Positions 6,772 to 16,496 are shown, counted from the first letter of the stretch. The stretch is 40,858 nt of DNA from Bacteroidales bacterium (GCA_017548985.1 JAFYYW010000040.1:1-40858); one strand, 5' to 3'. Numbers and translations: made by a program. Notes: generated by a model from the sequence alone, not told the origin.

Positions 6772-9225
6772 ATGAAAAGAATCCTTATCACTGTAGTCGC
6801 CATCATGATGGCGGCTGCTCCGTTAGCCCTGGCGCAGCCCAGAGGCGGACGTCCCATGCCTGGGAAACCAGACACTGAAAAAAAAGATGAACCCGAGAAA
6901 CCGGCTCCAGAGCTTAAATTCACCTCTGGCATGTTTGGAGTGGCTCACCAAGAGAAAGACTGGTATTTCGAGATTCCTGACAACCTCCTTGGACGCAGGA
7001 TACTCGCTGTGACCCGCTATGTCAGCAACACTCCTGGCGCTTCCAAGTATGGCGGCGAGGAGGTCACTGAGAGCATGATTTATTGGGAGAAGGCCTCTAA
7101 CGGCAACCTCTTGCTCCGTGTTGACGCCCTTACGATCCAGGCTGATGAGGGTCAGGATATTGAGAAGGCTGTGAAGGTCAGCTCAGAGAATCCGATCATC
7201 GCCTCGATCAAGCCTGAGAAGTCCTCGACTCCTGGAACCACCAGGGTTAAGGTCACCAATCTTTTTGAGGGTGATGTCCAGGCTTTCTCCTTGAATTCAA
7301 TGACCAAGAGGCAGATGAATCTTGGTGGTGTCAAGGGTGACGCCAGCTTCATCGAGAGCGTGCGCACATATCCTATCAATACGGAAGTGACTGTCACCAA
7401 GACTTTCACATATAACGCTCCGACCCCTAACTTCGGTGGTGGCGGTGGCGGCCAGAGTCCCGCACGTGCCCAGTACCTGCCCGCGGGAACCGAGGCTGGA
7501 GCCGTTACTATGGTGCTTAACACCTCCATGGTGCTCCTCCCCGAGACTCCGATGCAGCCGAGGCTTTTCGATGCCCGCGTGGGTTATTTCGCTGATGGAT
7601 ACAGCAAGTTCACAGATGACCAGCAGGGAGTCGAGAACGTCCGTTTCATCACCCGCTGGCGTCTTGAGGCTCGTCCTGAGGATGTTGAGAAGCAAAGGAG
7701 GGGTGAACTCGTTGAGCCTGTCAAACCTATCATCTACTACATCGATCCCGCTACTCCCAAGCAGTGGCGCAAGTACCTTATCGCCGGTGTGAATGACTGG
7801 CAGAAAGCTTTCGAGCAGGCTGGCTGGAAGAACGCCATCAGGGGCGAGGAATGGCCGGAGGATAATCCCGACATGAGCCTTGAGGATGCCCGTTTCTCGG
7901 TTATCCGTTATCTCGCTTCCCCTACCGCTAACGCTTATGGCCCCAATGTCCATGACCCCAGGTCCGGTGAGATCATTGAGAGCCACATCGGTTGGTACCA
8001 CAACGTTATGACCCTTGTTCATGACTGGTATCAGGTCCAGGTCGGCGCTGTCGATCCCAGAGCCAGGAAGATGAAATATGACGAGGAGCTGATGGGTGAC
8101 CTTATCCGTTTCGTCTCTTCTCATGAGGTCGGTCATACTCTCGGACTCCGCCACAACATGGGTTCCAGCAGCCAGACCCCTGTCGAAAAGCTTCGCGACA
8201 AGGAATGGGTAGAGAAGAATGGCCACACTATCAGTATAATGGACTACGCCCGTTTCAACTATGTCGCTCAGCCTGAGGATAATATCACCAAGGATGGCCT
8301 TTATCCCAGGATTAACGATTACGACAAATGGGCTATTGAATATGGCTACAAGCCCACTCCTTACAAGACTCCGAAGGAGGATCACCTGTATTGGAACAAA
8401 GTCATCATCGAGCGTTTGAACGCCAACCCCAGGCTCTGGTTCGGTGGTGAGGGTTCTGATTCGGATCCGCGCGCCCAGAGGGAGGATCTCGGTGACGACG
8501 CCGTCGCCGCCAGCAACTATGGTATCATGAACCTCAAGAGGATCATTGGCCAGCTTCCTGAATGGAACGCAGAAGAGGGTGACCAGTACCGCAATGTCAG
8601 CCGTATGTACACATCCTTGACTGGCCAGTTCAACCGTTACCTCGGTCATGTCGCCAATAATATCGGAGGCCGTTTCGTGACCTATAAGAGCATCGAACAG
8701 CCTGGTCCCGTATATGAGGCCGTGCCGAAGGATCGCCAGAAAGCCGCTCTCAACTTCTTGAACGAGAATCTGTTCCAGAAGCCCACATGGCTCATCGATG
8801 TCCCTTACATGTACAATATGACTGATAGCCCTGACACCTATCTGTATTCATTGGTCAACGGTGTCGTGAGCGCCGGCAACCTCTTGAATATCCAGAAACT
8901 TGACAGGTTGGGACAGTTCGCCCAGATGGATGCGTCTAATTACAGCCCCGAGGAGTACTTGTCCGACCTGACAGGCATGGTGTTCTCCGAGCTTTACAAG
9001 GGTAAAGCTACCGACAGCTACCGCCGTTACCTGCAGCGCCGTTTCGTCAGTGCCGCTGTCGAGGCCATGAACGGAAGGGGAGCTGAGAACTCTGATGGCA
9101 AGGCCCTGATTCTCGGAACTTTGACCGAGATCCAGAAGAAGGCCGCGAAGGCCAAGTCTTCCGACACGGTCACTCAGGCCCACTGGCAGGAAATCGCCAA
9201 GACCATTGAGAAAGCCCTGAAGTAA
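6772..9225 (+). CDS. Secreted zinc-dependent metalloprotease (DUF5117/DUF4953 type)
   Basis: An 817-residue exported protein with an N-terminal signal peptide (MKRILITVVAIMMAAAPLALAQ). The zinc site of a metzincin-like enzyme, HEVGHTLGLRH, is at residues 451-461 (HExxHxxGxxH). The layout matches the large Bacteroidota family annotated as zinc-dependent metalloprotease: a DUF5118/DUF5117-type N-terminal half, then a DUF4953-type catalytic half. A short Gly-rich run (about six glycines) follows NFG near residue 221. No sorting domain is visible at the C-terminus (ends EIAKTIEKALK), so it may be periplasmic or surface-held by unknown means. It stands alone between the Hdr-like operon and a convergent MATE gene. 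The substrate is unknown. Confidence 0.88.
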   Translation: MKRILITVVAIMMAAAPLALAQPRGGRPMPGKPDTEKKDEPEKPAPELKFTSGMFGVAHQEKDWYFEIPDNLLGRRILAVTRYVSNTPGASKYGGEEVTESMIYWEKASNGNLLLRVDALTIQADEGQDIEKAVKVSSENPIIASIKPEKSSTPGTTRVKVTNLFEGDVQAFSLNSMTKRQMNLGGVKGDASFIESVRTYPINTEVTVTKTFTYNAPTPNFGGGGGGQSPARAQYLPAGTEAGAVTMVLNTSMVLLPETPMQPRLFDARVGYFADGYSKFTDDQQGVENVRFITRWRLEARPEDVEKQRRGELVEPVKPIIYYIDPATPKQWRKYLIAGVNDWQKAFEQAGWKNAIRGEEWPEDNPDMSLEDARFSVIRYLASPTANAYGPNVHDPRSGEIIESHIGWYHNVMTLVHDWYQVQVGAVDPRARKMKYDEELMGDLIRFVSSHEVGHTLGLRHNMGSSSQTPVEKLRDKEWVEKNGHTISIMDYARFNYVAQPEDNITKDGLYPRINDYDKWAIEYGYKPTPYKTPKEDHLYWNKVIIERLNANPRLWFGGEGSDSDPRAQREDLGDDAVAASNYGIMNLKRIIGQLPEWNAEEGDQYRNVSRMYTSLTGQFNRYLGHVANNIGGRFVTYKSIEQPGPVYEAVPKDRQKAALNFLNENLFQKPTWLIDVPYMYNMTDSPDTYLYSLVNGVVSAGNLLNIQKLDRLGQFAQMDASNYSPEEYLSDLTGMVFSELYKGKATDSYRRYLQRRFVSAAVEAMNGRGAENSDGKALILGTLTEIQKKAAKAKSSDTVTQAHWQEIAKTIEKALK

Positions 9226-9234
9226 CAGTGTTTT

Positions 9235-9256
9235 CGGGCAGGTGAAAACCTGCGCT
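9235..9256. terminator. Small hairpin between convergent genes, possible bidirectional terminator
   Basis: GCAGGT at 9238-9243 pairs with ACCTGC at 9248-9253 across a GAAA loop, in the 34-base gap between the convergent metalloprotease and MATE genes. TTTTC lies on one side, but no clear T-run follows on either strand, so termination is only suggested by position. Confidence 0.4.
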
Positions 9257-9259
9257 GAC

Positions 9260-10702
9260 TCACATCTGATCCAGGATGGCGGATCTGTACTTGACAGTCT
9301 GGTAGAGGGAGCGGAAGATCAGATGAGAGTAATAAGCGGCGAAGAGGAGGTGGACTTTAGCGCTGAGGTTCGTTTGTAGTCCTGTCGCGCGGAGGAGCAG
9401 AATCCCGCCGAACCATACTATAAAAAAGGCTATTAGGCAGCCGATATTGGCGTCCCGCATCTCTTTTGTGGCGGTGGCGCCAATATATATTCCGTCCCAT
9501 GTGAAGGCGGGGCAGCCGAGGATGGGCATGATAACCAGCCAGAGCAGGAATGCCTTGGCGGCCTCCACGACCGTGTTGTCGGAGGTCATAAGACGAAACA
9601 GGGGAGTGCCTGCGGCGGCGTATATCACCACGAAGAACAGGCCTATTCCCATGCTCCAGATGAAGGTCCATTTGACAGTTTTGGAGACCGCGTATTTATC
9701 CTTGCGACCATAAAAGCGTCCTGTCAGGGCTTCTCCCGCGAAAGCGAAACCGTCGGTGAAGTATGAGAATATCATCATGAGTTTCATCATGATGGAGCTC
9801 ATTGCGAGGAGGGTGTCGCCGAAGCGGGCTGAGATGGCCGAGAACGCCAGGTACACTCCCATCAGGCACAATGAACGTACGAACAGGTCCCCATTCACGC
9901 TGAAGAACTTACGCATCGTCGTTTGACGCTCTTCCCGGGCGGCAAAAGGCGCCTGGGCTCCCTGCGCTTCGCGCCCTGTCCGGGTAAATGTCCGCCCAGG
10001 CGCATTGCCGCCCGGGATCTGTCCGACAGTGTGCCAGAGTATGCTTCTATATTTGAGCAGGAAAATGGTGGCGGCGGTGAGGAGGCCGCTGTACTGGGCG
10101 ATGAAGGTGCCCCAGGCGATGCCGGTGAAGCCAATACCACTGAAAGAGGTCCCGGGGATGCCGAGAGCCAGCAAGATACTGGCTACGATATTCACACCAT
10201 TCACCATGATGTCTGTCAGCATCGAACTGAAAGTGTCCTGCATCCCGATGAACCAACCCCTCATCACCATCAAACTCAAAGTCGCCGGGGCAGCCCAAAC
10301 ACGTATGTAGAAATATTTGAGAGCAAGGGTTTTAACCTCATCAGAGCATTGCACGAATAGGAACATCAGCTTCTGGAAAGGCCACTGGATCGCGATCAAC
10401 GCGATCGCTGACAGCAAAGCCGCGGCGAGAGCGTGCCGAAGATTGTCCAAGCAGCCCCTCCAGTCTTCCCGGCCATAAGCCTGCGCGGTCAAGCCTCCTG
10501 TCCCGGCCCTCAGGAAGCCGAAGTTCCAATACATCATGTCGAACATGAGAGATCCGATGGAGACTCCACCGATCAGCGCCGCGGCGGAGGCGTCAAGATG
10601 GCCTGCCACAGCGATGTCCACCAGACCCACCAGAGGAACGGTCAGGTTGGCCAGGATGCTCGGCAGGGCGAGCCTCAGTATCTCCTTGTTCAGCGATCTC
10701 AA
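9260..10702 (-). CDS. MATE-family efflux transporter with palindromic-element insertion
   Basis: A 480-residue inner-membrane protein with about 12 hydrophobic segments and MATE features (PLVGLVDIAVAGHLDA at the N-terminus, later GEALTGRFYGRKD). MATE proteins export drugs or metabolites using Na+ or H+ gradients. The gene starts with TTG, which overlaps the flippase stop (TTGA), so expression is coupled to the upstream gene. Between the sixth and seventh membrane segments the loop has a ~28-residue Gly/Ala/Arg-rich stretch (from about IPGGNAPGR to APFAAR) encoded by a palindromic DNA element, read in frame. The hydrophobic segments on both sides look intact, so the protein is probably functional. 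The substrate is unknown. Confidence 0.9.
   Translation of the reverse strand: MRSLNKEILRLALPSILANLTVPLVGLVDIAVAGHLDASAAALIGGVSIGSLMFDMMYWNFGFLRAGTGGLTAQAYGREDWRGCLDNLRHALAAALLSAIALIAIQWPFQKLMFLFVQCSDEVKTLALKYFYIRVWAAPATLSLMVMRGWFIGMQDTFSSMLTDIMVNGVNIVASILLALGIPGTSFSGIGFTGIAWGTFIAQYSGLLTAATIFLLKYRSILWHTVGQIPGGNAPGRTFTRTGREAQGAQAPFAAREERQTTMRKFFSVNGDLFVRSLCLMGVYLAFSAISARFGDTLLAMSSIMMKLMMIFSYFTDGFAFAGEALTGRFYGRKDKYAVSKTVKWTFIWSMGIGLFFVVIYAAAGTPLFRLMTSDNTVVEAAKAFLLWLVIMPILGCPAFTWDGIYIGATATKEMRDANIGCLIAFFIVWFGGILLLRATGLQTNLSAKVHLLFAAYYSHLIFRSLYQTVKYRSAILDQM
9934..10016. repeat. 83-bp GC-rich palindromic element inside the MATE coding sequence
   Basis: The arms are 9934-9958 (CCCGGGCGGCAA, then GGCGCCTGGGC) and 9994-10016 (GCCCAGGCGC, then TTGCCGCCCGGG). 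They pair almost perfectly with a small bulge. The centre contains a second short hairpin (GCGC-TTC-GCGC at 9964-9974). GC content is clearly above that of the flanking gene. The element sits in frame in a loop-coding part of the MATE gene, like palindromic elements inserted into genes of Rickettsia. No second copy is visible in this window. Confidence 0.8.
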
Positions 10703-12183
10703 ACTTTCTTGAAGTATTTTCCTATGACAGGGAGGGAGGAAAGAGGAAGGTCACGCCAGGCGATGAGGGCGCAGAAGGCGAGGATCAGAATGGTGTTCAC
10801 ACCCATGGCGGCCCATTTCCCAAAGCTGGCGTTGGAATATGCCATGCCAGCGTAGAGCACGGCGGCCGCCGCCACGTAGATGAGAATGTCCATGAGCGGA
10901 TAGTCTATCCTGTATTTCTTCTGCCCCACGAAATACGAAAGCAGGGTGGCTGTTCCGTAACCTCCGACTCCCGCCCAGGCGCAGGCCATATATCCGATCT
11001 TCGGGATGAAAAAGAAGTTGATGGCAAGCAGCACAAGGCAGCCTATTCCGGAGAATACGGCTCCCCAGAGTGTCTGGTCAGTGAGCTTGTACCAGAAAGA
11101 CAGGTTGAAATACACACCCATCAGAATCTCGGCGGCCATCACGATGGGGACTACCTTTAGACCCACGCGGTAGTCTTCCCCGATGATTCTCCCGAAAAGG
11201 TTCATATATCCGATAACACACAAGAATGCCAGAAGGGTGAAGATGATGAAGTATTTCATCGCCTTCGCGTATGTCTCCTTACTGTCTTTGTCAGAAGTGC
11301 TTCCGAACACGAAAGGCTCGTAGGCGTAGCGGAAAGCCTGGGTGATCATCGCCATGATCATCGCTATCTTGATGCACGCCCCGTAGATTCCAAGTTGGGT
11401 CGTGCCGTCCTCGCCTTTGTAGACGTAGGGGAAGATGATCTGTGAGGCGGTCTGGTTCAGGATGCCGGCTATACCAAGCACCAGGATTGGCCAACTGTAG
11501 GAAAGCATCCTTTTCATCAGGCTCCAGTCGAACCCATGCTTGAACCCCTCCAGCTCCTTGACAAAGAACAGGGTCATGAAGGCGGAGCAGAATAGGTTGA
11601 TGTAGAACACCCAACCGACCTGTATACCGTTATTGTAGATTCCGAACGGATTGAGCCCGAGTTTCGGGATGAAAACGAAGTAGGTAAGGGTCAGGAACAA
11701 TGTCAGGAATATGTTTCCGAGCTTCAGGGCGGCGAACTTGATAGGGCGCTTCTTGTACCGGAGGTAGGAATATGGGATGCACTGGAAGGCGTCGATGGCG
11801 ACAGTCAGGGCCATCGTCCAGATGTATTCCGGGTGGTCGGGATAGCCCATCACCGAGGAGATAGGCTTAAGGAAACCAACCACAAGGGCGATGAACAACG
11901 CCGATGTCGTCAATACTGAGGTCAGGATGGTGGAATAAACCTTGTTCGGGTTCTCTCCTTCCTTGTTGGCATATCTGAAGAAAGTGGTCTCCATCCCATA
12001 CGTTAGGACCACCAGGAGCAGCGCGGTGTAGGCGTAGATGTTGGTGACAACACCGTACCCGCCACTTGAGGCGTCGATGACACGGGTGTAGATCGGAACC
12101 AGGAGATAATTGAGGAACCTCCCTATTATGCTGCTAAGGCCATATATGGCCGTGTCTTTCGCGAGGGATTTCAGATTCGCCAT
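10699..12183 (-). CDS. Oligosaccharide flippase / polysaccharide biosynthesis membrane protein (Wzx-like)
   Basis: A 494-residue integral membrane protein of the MOP superfamily with about 14 hydrophobic segments. The N-terminus (KDTAIYGLSSIIGRFLNYLLVPIYTRV) is typical of Wzx-type flippases and of the lipopolysaccharide biosynthesis proteins common in Bacteroidota. Such proteins move undecaprenyl-linked glycans across the inner membrane. No glycosyltransferases lie nearby, so it is not part of a visible O-antigen or capsule locus. Its stop codon overlaps the TTG start of the MATE gene, and the M1 peptidase gene is 21 bases upstream, so it belongs to the long minus-strand run. The exact glycan cargo is unknown. 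Confidence 0.85.
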   Translation of the reverse strand: MANLKSLAKDTAIYGLSSIIGRFLNYLLVPIYTRVIDASSGGYGVVTNIYAYTALLLVVLTYGMETTFFRYANKEGENPNKVYSTILTSVLTTSALFIALVVGFLKPISSVMGYPDHPEYIWTMALTVAIDAFQCIPYSYLRYKKRPIKFAALKLGNIFLTLFLTLTYFVFIPKLGLNPFGIYNNGIQVGWVFYINLFCSAFMTLFFVKELEGFKHGFDWSLMKRMLSYSWPILVLGIAGILNQTASQIIFPYVYKGEDGTTQLGIYGACIKIAMIMAMITQAFRYAYEPFVFGSTSDKDSKETYAKAMKYFIIFTLLAFLCVIGYMNLFGRIIGEDYRVGLKVVPIVMAAEILMGVYFNLSFWYKLTDQTLWGAVFSGIGCLVLLAINFFFIPKIGYMACAWAGVGGYGTATLLSYFVGQKKYRIDYPLMDILIYVAAAAVLYAGMAYSNASFGKWAAMGVNTILILAFCALIAWRDLPLSSLPVIGKYFKKV

Positions 12184-12204
12184 TTTCCTCTTTTGTTTGA
12201 GTTG

Positions 12205-14487
12205 CTAGTCAAGAGAATTCACGCCATTAGCTCGCTGCAATCCGTATGCCGCCACAAGAATTTTATTCTTGAGCAGTTGAGGATAATCAGGATTTTCTTC
12301 GAGGAAAGAGTCCAATTCTTTGAGCGCCTGGGCAGATGAGTGGCCACTCAATAGAGCTCCGCACCAGTTTCTTGGGAAGAATATGTCTCCAGTGGCCTTT
12401 ACATCAAGCAGGGCGTCAAGAGCCGGCCTGATGTATTTGACAGATGATGAATCCCTGAGGAAATGGTTGAGATAACCGAGCGCCTCGGCGGCCCAAGGTT
12501 CAACAACACGCCCTTGGGGTGTGAGAAGTTCCTTGAACACAGCGTCTTGGGCTTCAATCTCCGGAAGGGCTGCCCTTGAGACGAAGTCAAAATGATCAAG
12601 GTTATTCTTGTTGAAGGGTTTTGACGAGTCACTGCCATCCAGCCTCTGCCTTTGGGTCTCGAGAATAACTTCCGCCATGTGTGGCATACGGATCGAGAGT
12701 TGGCAAGCGAACGAGATGTGGTCATTGACAGTCAAGGCCTTGTCATTTTCCTTGGCCCAGATTTCGAAAACCGCTTTTGTGACTTCCTCGCTTGTTCCGC
12801 AAGAGGATAATAGCCTTCTCAATTCCAGGCGGCAAGGTTCCAGGGCGTGGTTTGAGGCCATCCGGAGCAGCCTGCGCTCGGGGACTGACCTGTCTCCGTC
12901 AAGGTCAAGAAGCGGAGTCCTTATAGCCGAGACGATGGTGGACGCGATCAGCGGATTTGTCTCGGACTCCAGAGCGTCAAGAAGCATGTCGAGATACTCG
13001 GCCGGCTGGGTCTTTCCGGCCAGGTAATCCTCTTTTGCCAGCAGGATTTTGGCCTCCCTGATGGTCTCGGGGTCTATATCAGGATACTTGTTCCGGTCAG
13101 CGAACGACTTCAAAGTGCCCATCATGTCACCTCCCCGCCTCTCGTTTACCCAGGACTCGCTGAATGATTTGACGTCCTTGTCGCTGTGGGCATCCAGGAC
13201 TTCCACGAGGTCATCCCAGGTGGCGTTGGCGTATGAGTGACGGGTGAGGTAGGCCTTCAAACTCTCCTGAAACGCGTCAGAGCCTATATATTCCTCAAGC
13301 ATACGCATCATCACCGGGGCCTTGTCATAGACCATGTTGTTGTAGATCAGGCCCGCGTCGGCGAGATTGGGAAGATCCTGGCGGATGGCGGTCGCCCCTT
13401 CGGTCCTCTCCTCATCCATGGCGAGGGCAAGGTACCCTTTAAGCCAGCTCAACTCGTGGTTGATTCCTGGAAACATCGGTTCGACCATCTTGGCGGCGAG
13501 GTGGTTGGCGAACACTTCTTTTGTCCACACCTCATCGAACCAACGCATGGTCACAAGGTCTCCGAACCAGAGGTGGGCTGTCTCATGGGAGATCAGTTTC
13601 ATCCTTGCCAGCCTCTCGTCAGGAGTCGGTGACTTCCCGAGGAACATGGTCCTTTCGTTGAAGAGTATCGATCCGGGATGCTCCATGCCTCCGAATTGGA
13701 AGTTGGGAACCACCACGAAATCATATTTGCTGAAAGGCATCCGGATACCGGTGAAATCTTCCATCCAAGTGAGCGCCTGTCCGGCCTCATTGAAAATGTC
13801 CGGGATCTGTGCGACCTTATCCGGATCCGTCTCCCTGTAATATACGGTCATATCCCTTCCTTGGACAGTCGAGGTGGCCTTGTTCCATTTCCCGGCGGAG
13901 AAAGCGAACAGATATGTGCTGACGGGTTCTGTCTGGGCGAAATTGATACGCTTCCTGCCCCCGTCAAGGTGGACGGTGTCGACAGCCGCGGTGTTGGACA
14001 CGGCGGTCCAGTCTTCAGGAATCTCAAGGGATAGAGTGAACCTGGCTTTCAAGTCAGGCTGGTCGAAGCAGGGGAAAACGCTTCTCGCGTGGGCCGGGAC
14101 GAACAGGCTGTAGAGATATTCATCATTCCGGTTCAGGAACCGGTTTTCAGACACGAAATCCAGATCAAACGAGTTGATCCCTTTTTTCGCCTTGAGAATG
14201 ATGTGCTCATTATCTTCCCGGGTGAAGTCCAGAGGTATGAAACCTCTTGAGGCAGAATGGAATGAGACTGTCTCATGACCGGTTATGGCTGAATCCTTTT
14301 CGGAAGGGATTGAGAGGGTGATCTTGTATGACACATCGGAGATCATATCCCTTCTCATGCCGGCCAGGGAAGCTGATACCCCAGGTTCAACCAATCCGGA
14401 GTCCCCATCGCTCCTGAGGTCACAACCGGGGTTCAGGAACGCCACAATAGCCGCTAATGCCAGCGGCCGGATGATCTTCAGGAGCAT
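12205..14487 (-). CDS. M1-family zinc aminopeptidase, probable lipoprotein
   Basis: A 760-residue peptidase that should remove N-terminal residues from peptides. Family marks are the VFPCFDQPDLKARF segment, the exopeptidase motif in the form GGMEHPGS (rather than GAMEN), and the zinc site HETAH at about residues 301-305 with the third ligand Glu in WTKE 19 residues later. The chosen ATG at 14487 gives a hydrophobic N-terminus ending FLNPGC, a plausible though non-ideal lipobox, so it is probably anchored in the cell envelope. An in-frame upstream start at 14532 would overlap the aminotransferase gene and bury the signal. The C-terminal half is helical, HEAT-like. It shares the run with peptide and amino-acid genes. 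Confidence 0.9.
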   Translation of the reverse strand: MLLKIIRPLALAAIVAFLNPGCDLRSDGDSGLVEPGVSASLAGMRRDMISDVSYKITLSIPSEKDSAITGHETVSFHSASRGFIPLDFTREDNEHIILKAKKGINSFDLDFVSENRFLNRNDEYLYSLFVPAHARSVFPCFDQPDLKARFTLSLEIPEDWTAVSNTAAVDTVHLDGGRKRINFAQTEPVSTYLFAFSAGKWNKATSTVQGRDMTVYYRETDPDKVAQIPDIFNEAGQALTWMEDFTGIRMPFSKYDFVVVPNFQFGGMEHPGSILFNERTMFLGKSPTPDERLARMKLISHETAHLWFGDLVTMRWFDEVWTKEVFANHLAAKMVEPMFPGINHELSWLKGYLALAMDEERTEGATAIRQDLPNLADAGLIYNNMVYDKAPVMMRMLEEYIGSDAFQESLKAYLTRHSYANATWDDLVEVLDAHSDKDVKSFSESWVNERRGGDMMGTLKSFADRNKYPDIDPETIREAKILLAKEDYLAGKTQPAEYLDMLLDALESETNPLIASTIVSAIRTPLLDLDGDRSVPERRLLRMASNHALEPCRLELRRLLSSCGTSEEVTKAVFEIWAKENDKALTVNDHISFACQLSIRMPHMAEVILETQRQRLDGSDSSKPFNKNNLDHFDFVSRAALPEIEAQDAVFKELLTPQGRVVEPWAAEALGYLNHFLRDSSSVKYIRPALDALLDVKATGDIFFPRNWCGALLSGHSSAQALKELDSFLEENPDYPQLLKNKILVAAYGLQRANGVNSLD

Positions 14488-14500
14488 AATGTAAGGAGTC

Positions 14501-15718
14501 TTAAGCGTTATATTCCTCCAAGGCTTTCTCAAGCACGAGCAAAGCCCTCGCGAGGTCTTCCTTCTTCAGCACATAAGCCATCCTGACCTGATTCTTCCCA
14601 AGGCCGGGAGTGCTGTAAAAACCAGCCGCCGGAGCCATCATGACCGTCTCGCCGCTGAAACCGGCGGGCGTTTCCCCGTCCTTGTAACGGAATGTCTCCA
14701 GACACCATTTGCAGAAGTCCTCGGCATCATCGACGGGAAGGGAAAGGACTGTGTAAAAGGCCCCTTTAGGCATCGGGGAATACACGCCTGGAATCTTGTT
14801 GAGGCCATCAATGAAGAAGTCCCTCCTGTCCCGGTATTCCTCGAAGCATTCCCTGGAATAATCCTCCGTGCCCTCGATTGAGGCCTCGGCGACAATCTGT
14901 CCCAAAAGGGGAGGGCTGAGGCGGGCCTGGCAGAACTTCATGACGGAACTGAGGAAAAGACTGTTATGGCTCACAATCATTCCGACCCTGATGCCGCACT
15001 CTGAATATCTTTTCGACACGGAGTCGACCACGACCACATTGTCCTCGATCCCTGGAAGGCACAAGGCGGAAAGATAAGGGGCGTCAGTGTATCGGAACTC
15101 CCTATAGACCTCGTCGGAAATAAGGAACAGATTATGGTTCAACACTATATCCCTGAGCCTATAGAGCTCTTCCTCGGAATAAAGATACCCTGTCGGATTG
15201 TTGGGGTTGCAGATCAGGATCGCCTTCGTCCTGTCCGTGATGGCTCTTTCGAAATCCTCCACTGAAGGCAGGGCGAAGCCGTCCTCGATCTTTGATGTGA
15301 CTGTCTTGATCGTAACACCGGCCGTGACAGCGAATGAGATGTAGTTGGCGTATCCCGGCTCGGTCATTATGATCTCGTCGCCCGGATCCAGACAGGTCAT
15401 GAAGGTCAGCAATAAGGCCTCGGATCCACCGCTTGTGACAATTATCTCCTTCTCGGAAACGTCAATCCCGAATTTGGCGTAATAACCTACAAGCCTGTCC
15501 CTCAATGGTTTGATGCCATTACTCGGGCTATATTCGAGGGTTGTGCGATCAATCCGTCTCAAAGCGTCGAGCGCCTTTTTCGGAGTCGGCAGGTCAGGCT
15601 GTCCTATGTTGAGATGATACACCTTGGCCCCGCCGGCTTTGGCGGCGTCGGCTAATGGGGTGAGTTTCCTGATCGGAGAGGCGGGAACCTCGATCCCGCG
15701 TTTGGATATTCCGGGCAT
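14501..15718 (-). CDS. Class I/II pyridoxal-phosphate aminotransferase (aspartate-type)
   Basis: A 405-residue cytoplasmic aminotransferase of fold type I. Visible signs are the substrate-loop segment HLNIGQPDLPTPKKA, the NPNNPTGY segment that contacts PLP, DEVYREF, and the PLP-binding lysine in DSVSKRYS at about residue 236, followed by a phosphate-contact GIRVG. This pattern fits the aspartate/aromatic/alanine-type family (AspC/AlaA-like); substrate preference cannot be settled by eye. Length is normal. It lies 12 bases after gpmA and 13 bases before the M1 peptidase in the same minus-strand run, consistent with a housekeeping amino-acid role. Confidence 0.88.
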   Translation of the reverse strand: MPGISKRGIEVPASPIRKLTPLADAAKAGGAKVYHLNIGQPDLPTPKKALDALRRIDRTTLEYSPSNGIKPLRDRLVGYYAKFGIDVSEKEIIVTSGGSEALLLTFMTCLDPGDEIIMTEPGYANYISFAVTAGVTIKTVTSKIEDGFALPSVEDFERAITDRTKAILICNPNNPTGYLYSEEELYRLRDIVLNHNLFLISDEVYREFRYTDAPYLSALCLPGIEDNVVVVDSVSKRYSECGIRVGMIVSHNSLFLSSVMKFCQARLSPPLLGQIVAEASIEGTEDYSRECFEEYRDRRDFFIDGLNKIPGVYSPMPKGAFYTVLSLPVDDAEDFCKWCLETFRYKDGETPAGFSGETVMMAPAAGFYSTPGLGKNQVRMAYVLKKEDLARALLVLEKALEEYNA

Positions 15719-15730
15719 GACGTCGGGTGA

Positions 15731-16477
15731 TTATTTTGCCTTCCCCTGGTTGGCGACCGCTTCCTGCTTGCGCTTGAGCTCCTCGGGATCAGCGAGATAG
15801 TAGTCATTCACAAGCTTGAGGTTGTCGTCGAACTCGAATACATAAGGAGTCGCCGTAGGGATGTTCAGCTTCACGATGTCCGTATCGGATATGCCCTTGA
15901 GGTGCTTCACGACACCGCGGAGGCTGTTGCCGTGGGCTACCACAACGATGTTGTCATGCTCCTTGAGGGCAGGGAATATCTCGCACTCCCAGTAAGGCAT
16001 GACCCTCTCGATGCATTCCTTGAGAGCCTCGGTGCGTGGGATGTACTCGTCGGGTACGGAGGCATAGCGTGGATCCCTCGTCGCGCTGTTAGGATCGTCC
16101 TCAGGAAGGTTGTGGGGAGCGATGTCGAAGCTGCGGCGCCAGATGAGTACCTGCTCGTCACCGTATTTCTGGGCTGTCTCGGCCTTGTTGAGTCCCTGGA
16201 GCATGCCGTAGTGCTTCTCGTTAAGTCTCCAGGTCTTCTTTACGGGAATCCAGTCAAGATCCATCGAGTCGAGCACATTGTTGAGGGTCTTGATGGCTCT
16301 CTTGAGATAGGACGTGTAGGCCACCTCGAATGTGAAGCCGTTCTCTTTCAGGATCTTGCCGGCATCAAAGGCTTCCTGGACACCTTTCTCGCTCAAATCA
16401 ACGTTGGTCCATCCTGTGAACCTGTTCTCCTTGTTCCACTGGCTCTCGCCGTGACGGATAAGTACGATTCTCTTCAT
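15731..16477 (-). CDS. gpmA: 2,3-bisphosphoglycerate-dependent phosphoglycerate mutase
   Basis: A 248-residue glycolytic enzyme interconverting 3- and 2-phosphoglycerate. The catalytic phosphohistidine motif RHGESQWN is at residues 8-15, followed by the GpmA-specific [15 protein letters not shown]. The second catalytic histidine is in [10 protein letters not shown]. Further typical segments are [15 protein letters not shown] and [13 protein letters not shown] RRSFDIAPH. Length is normal for the dPGM class. It sits between nth (19-base gap) and the aminotransferase (12-base gap), transcribed with them on the minus strand. Confidence 0.96.
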   Translation of the reverse strand: MKRIVLIRHGESQWNKENRFTGWTNVDLSEKGVQEAFDAGKILKENGFTFEVAYTSYLKRAIKTLNNVLDSMDLDWIPVKKTWRLNEKHYGMLQGLNKAETAQKYGDEQVLIWRRSFDIAPHNLPEDDPNSATRDPRYASVPDEYIPRTEALKECIERVMPYWECEIFPALKEHDNIVVVAHGNSLRGVVKHLKGISDTDIVKLNIPTATPYVFEFDDNLKLVNDYYLADPEELKRKQEAVANQGKAK

Positions 16478-16496
16478 GTTATTGATTAATTAAAAG

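Noticed and set aside
7432..7455. GGT/GGC-rich run in the metalloprotease, considered as a microsatellite or phase-variable tract
   Set aside because: The units are mixed glycine codons of a short linker with no uniform repeat, and slippage by single bases is not favoured.
7297..8649. 450-residue open frame antisense to the metalloprotease
   Set aside because: It lies wholly inside a clear protease gene with a zinc motif; no family resemblance is seen and there is no promoter.
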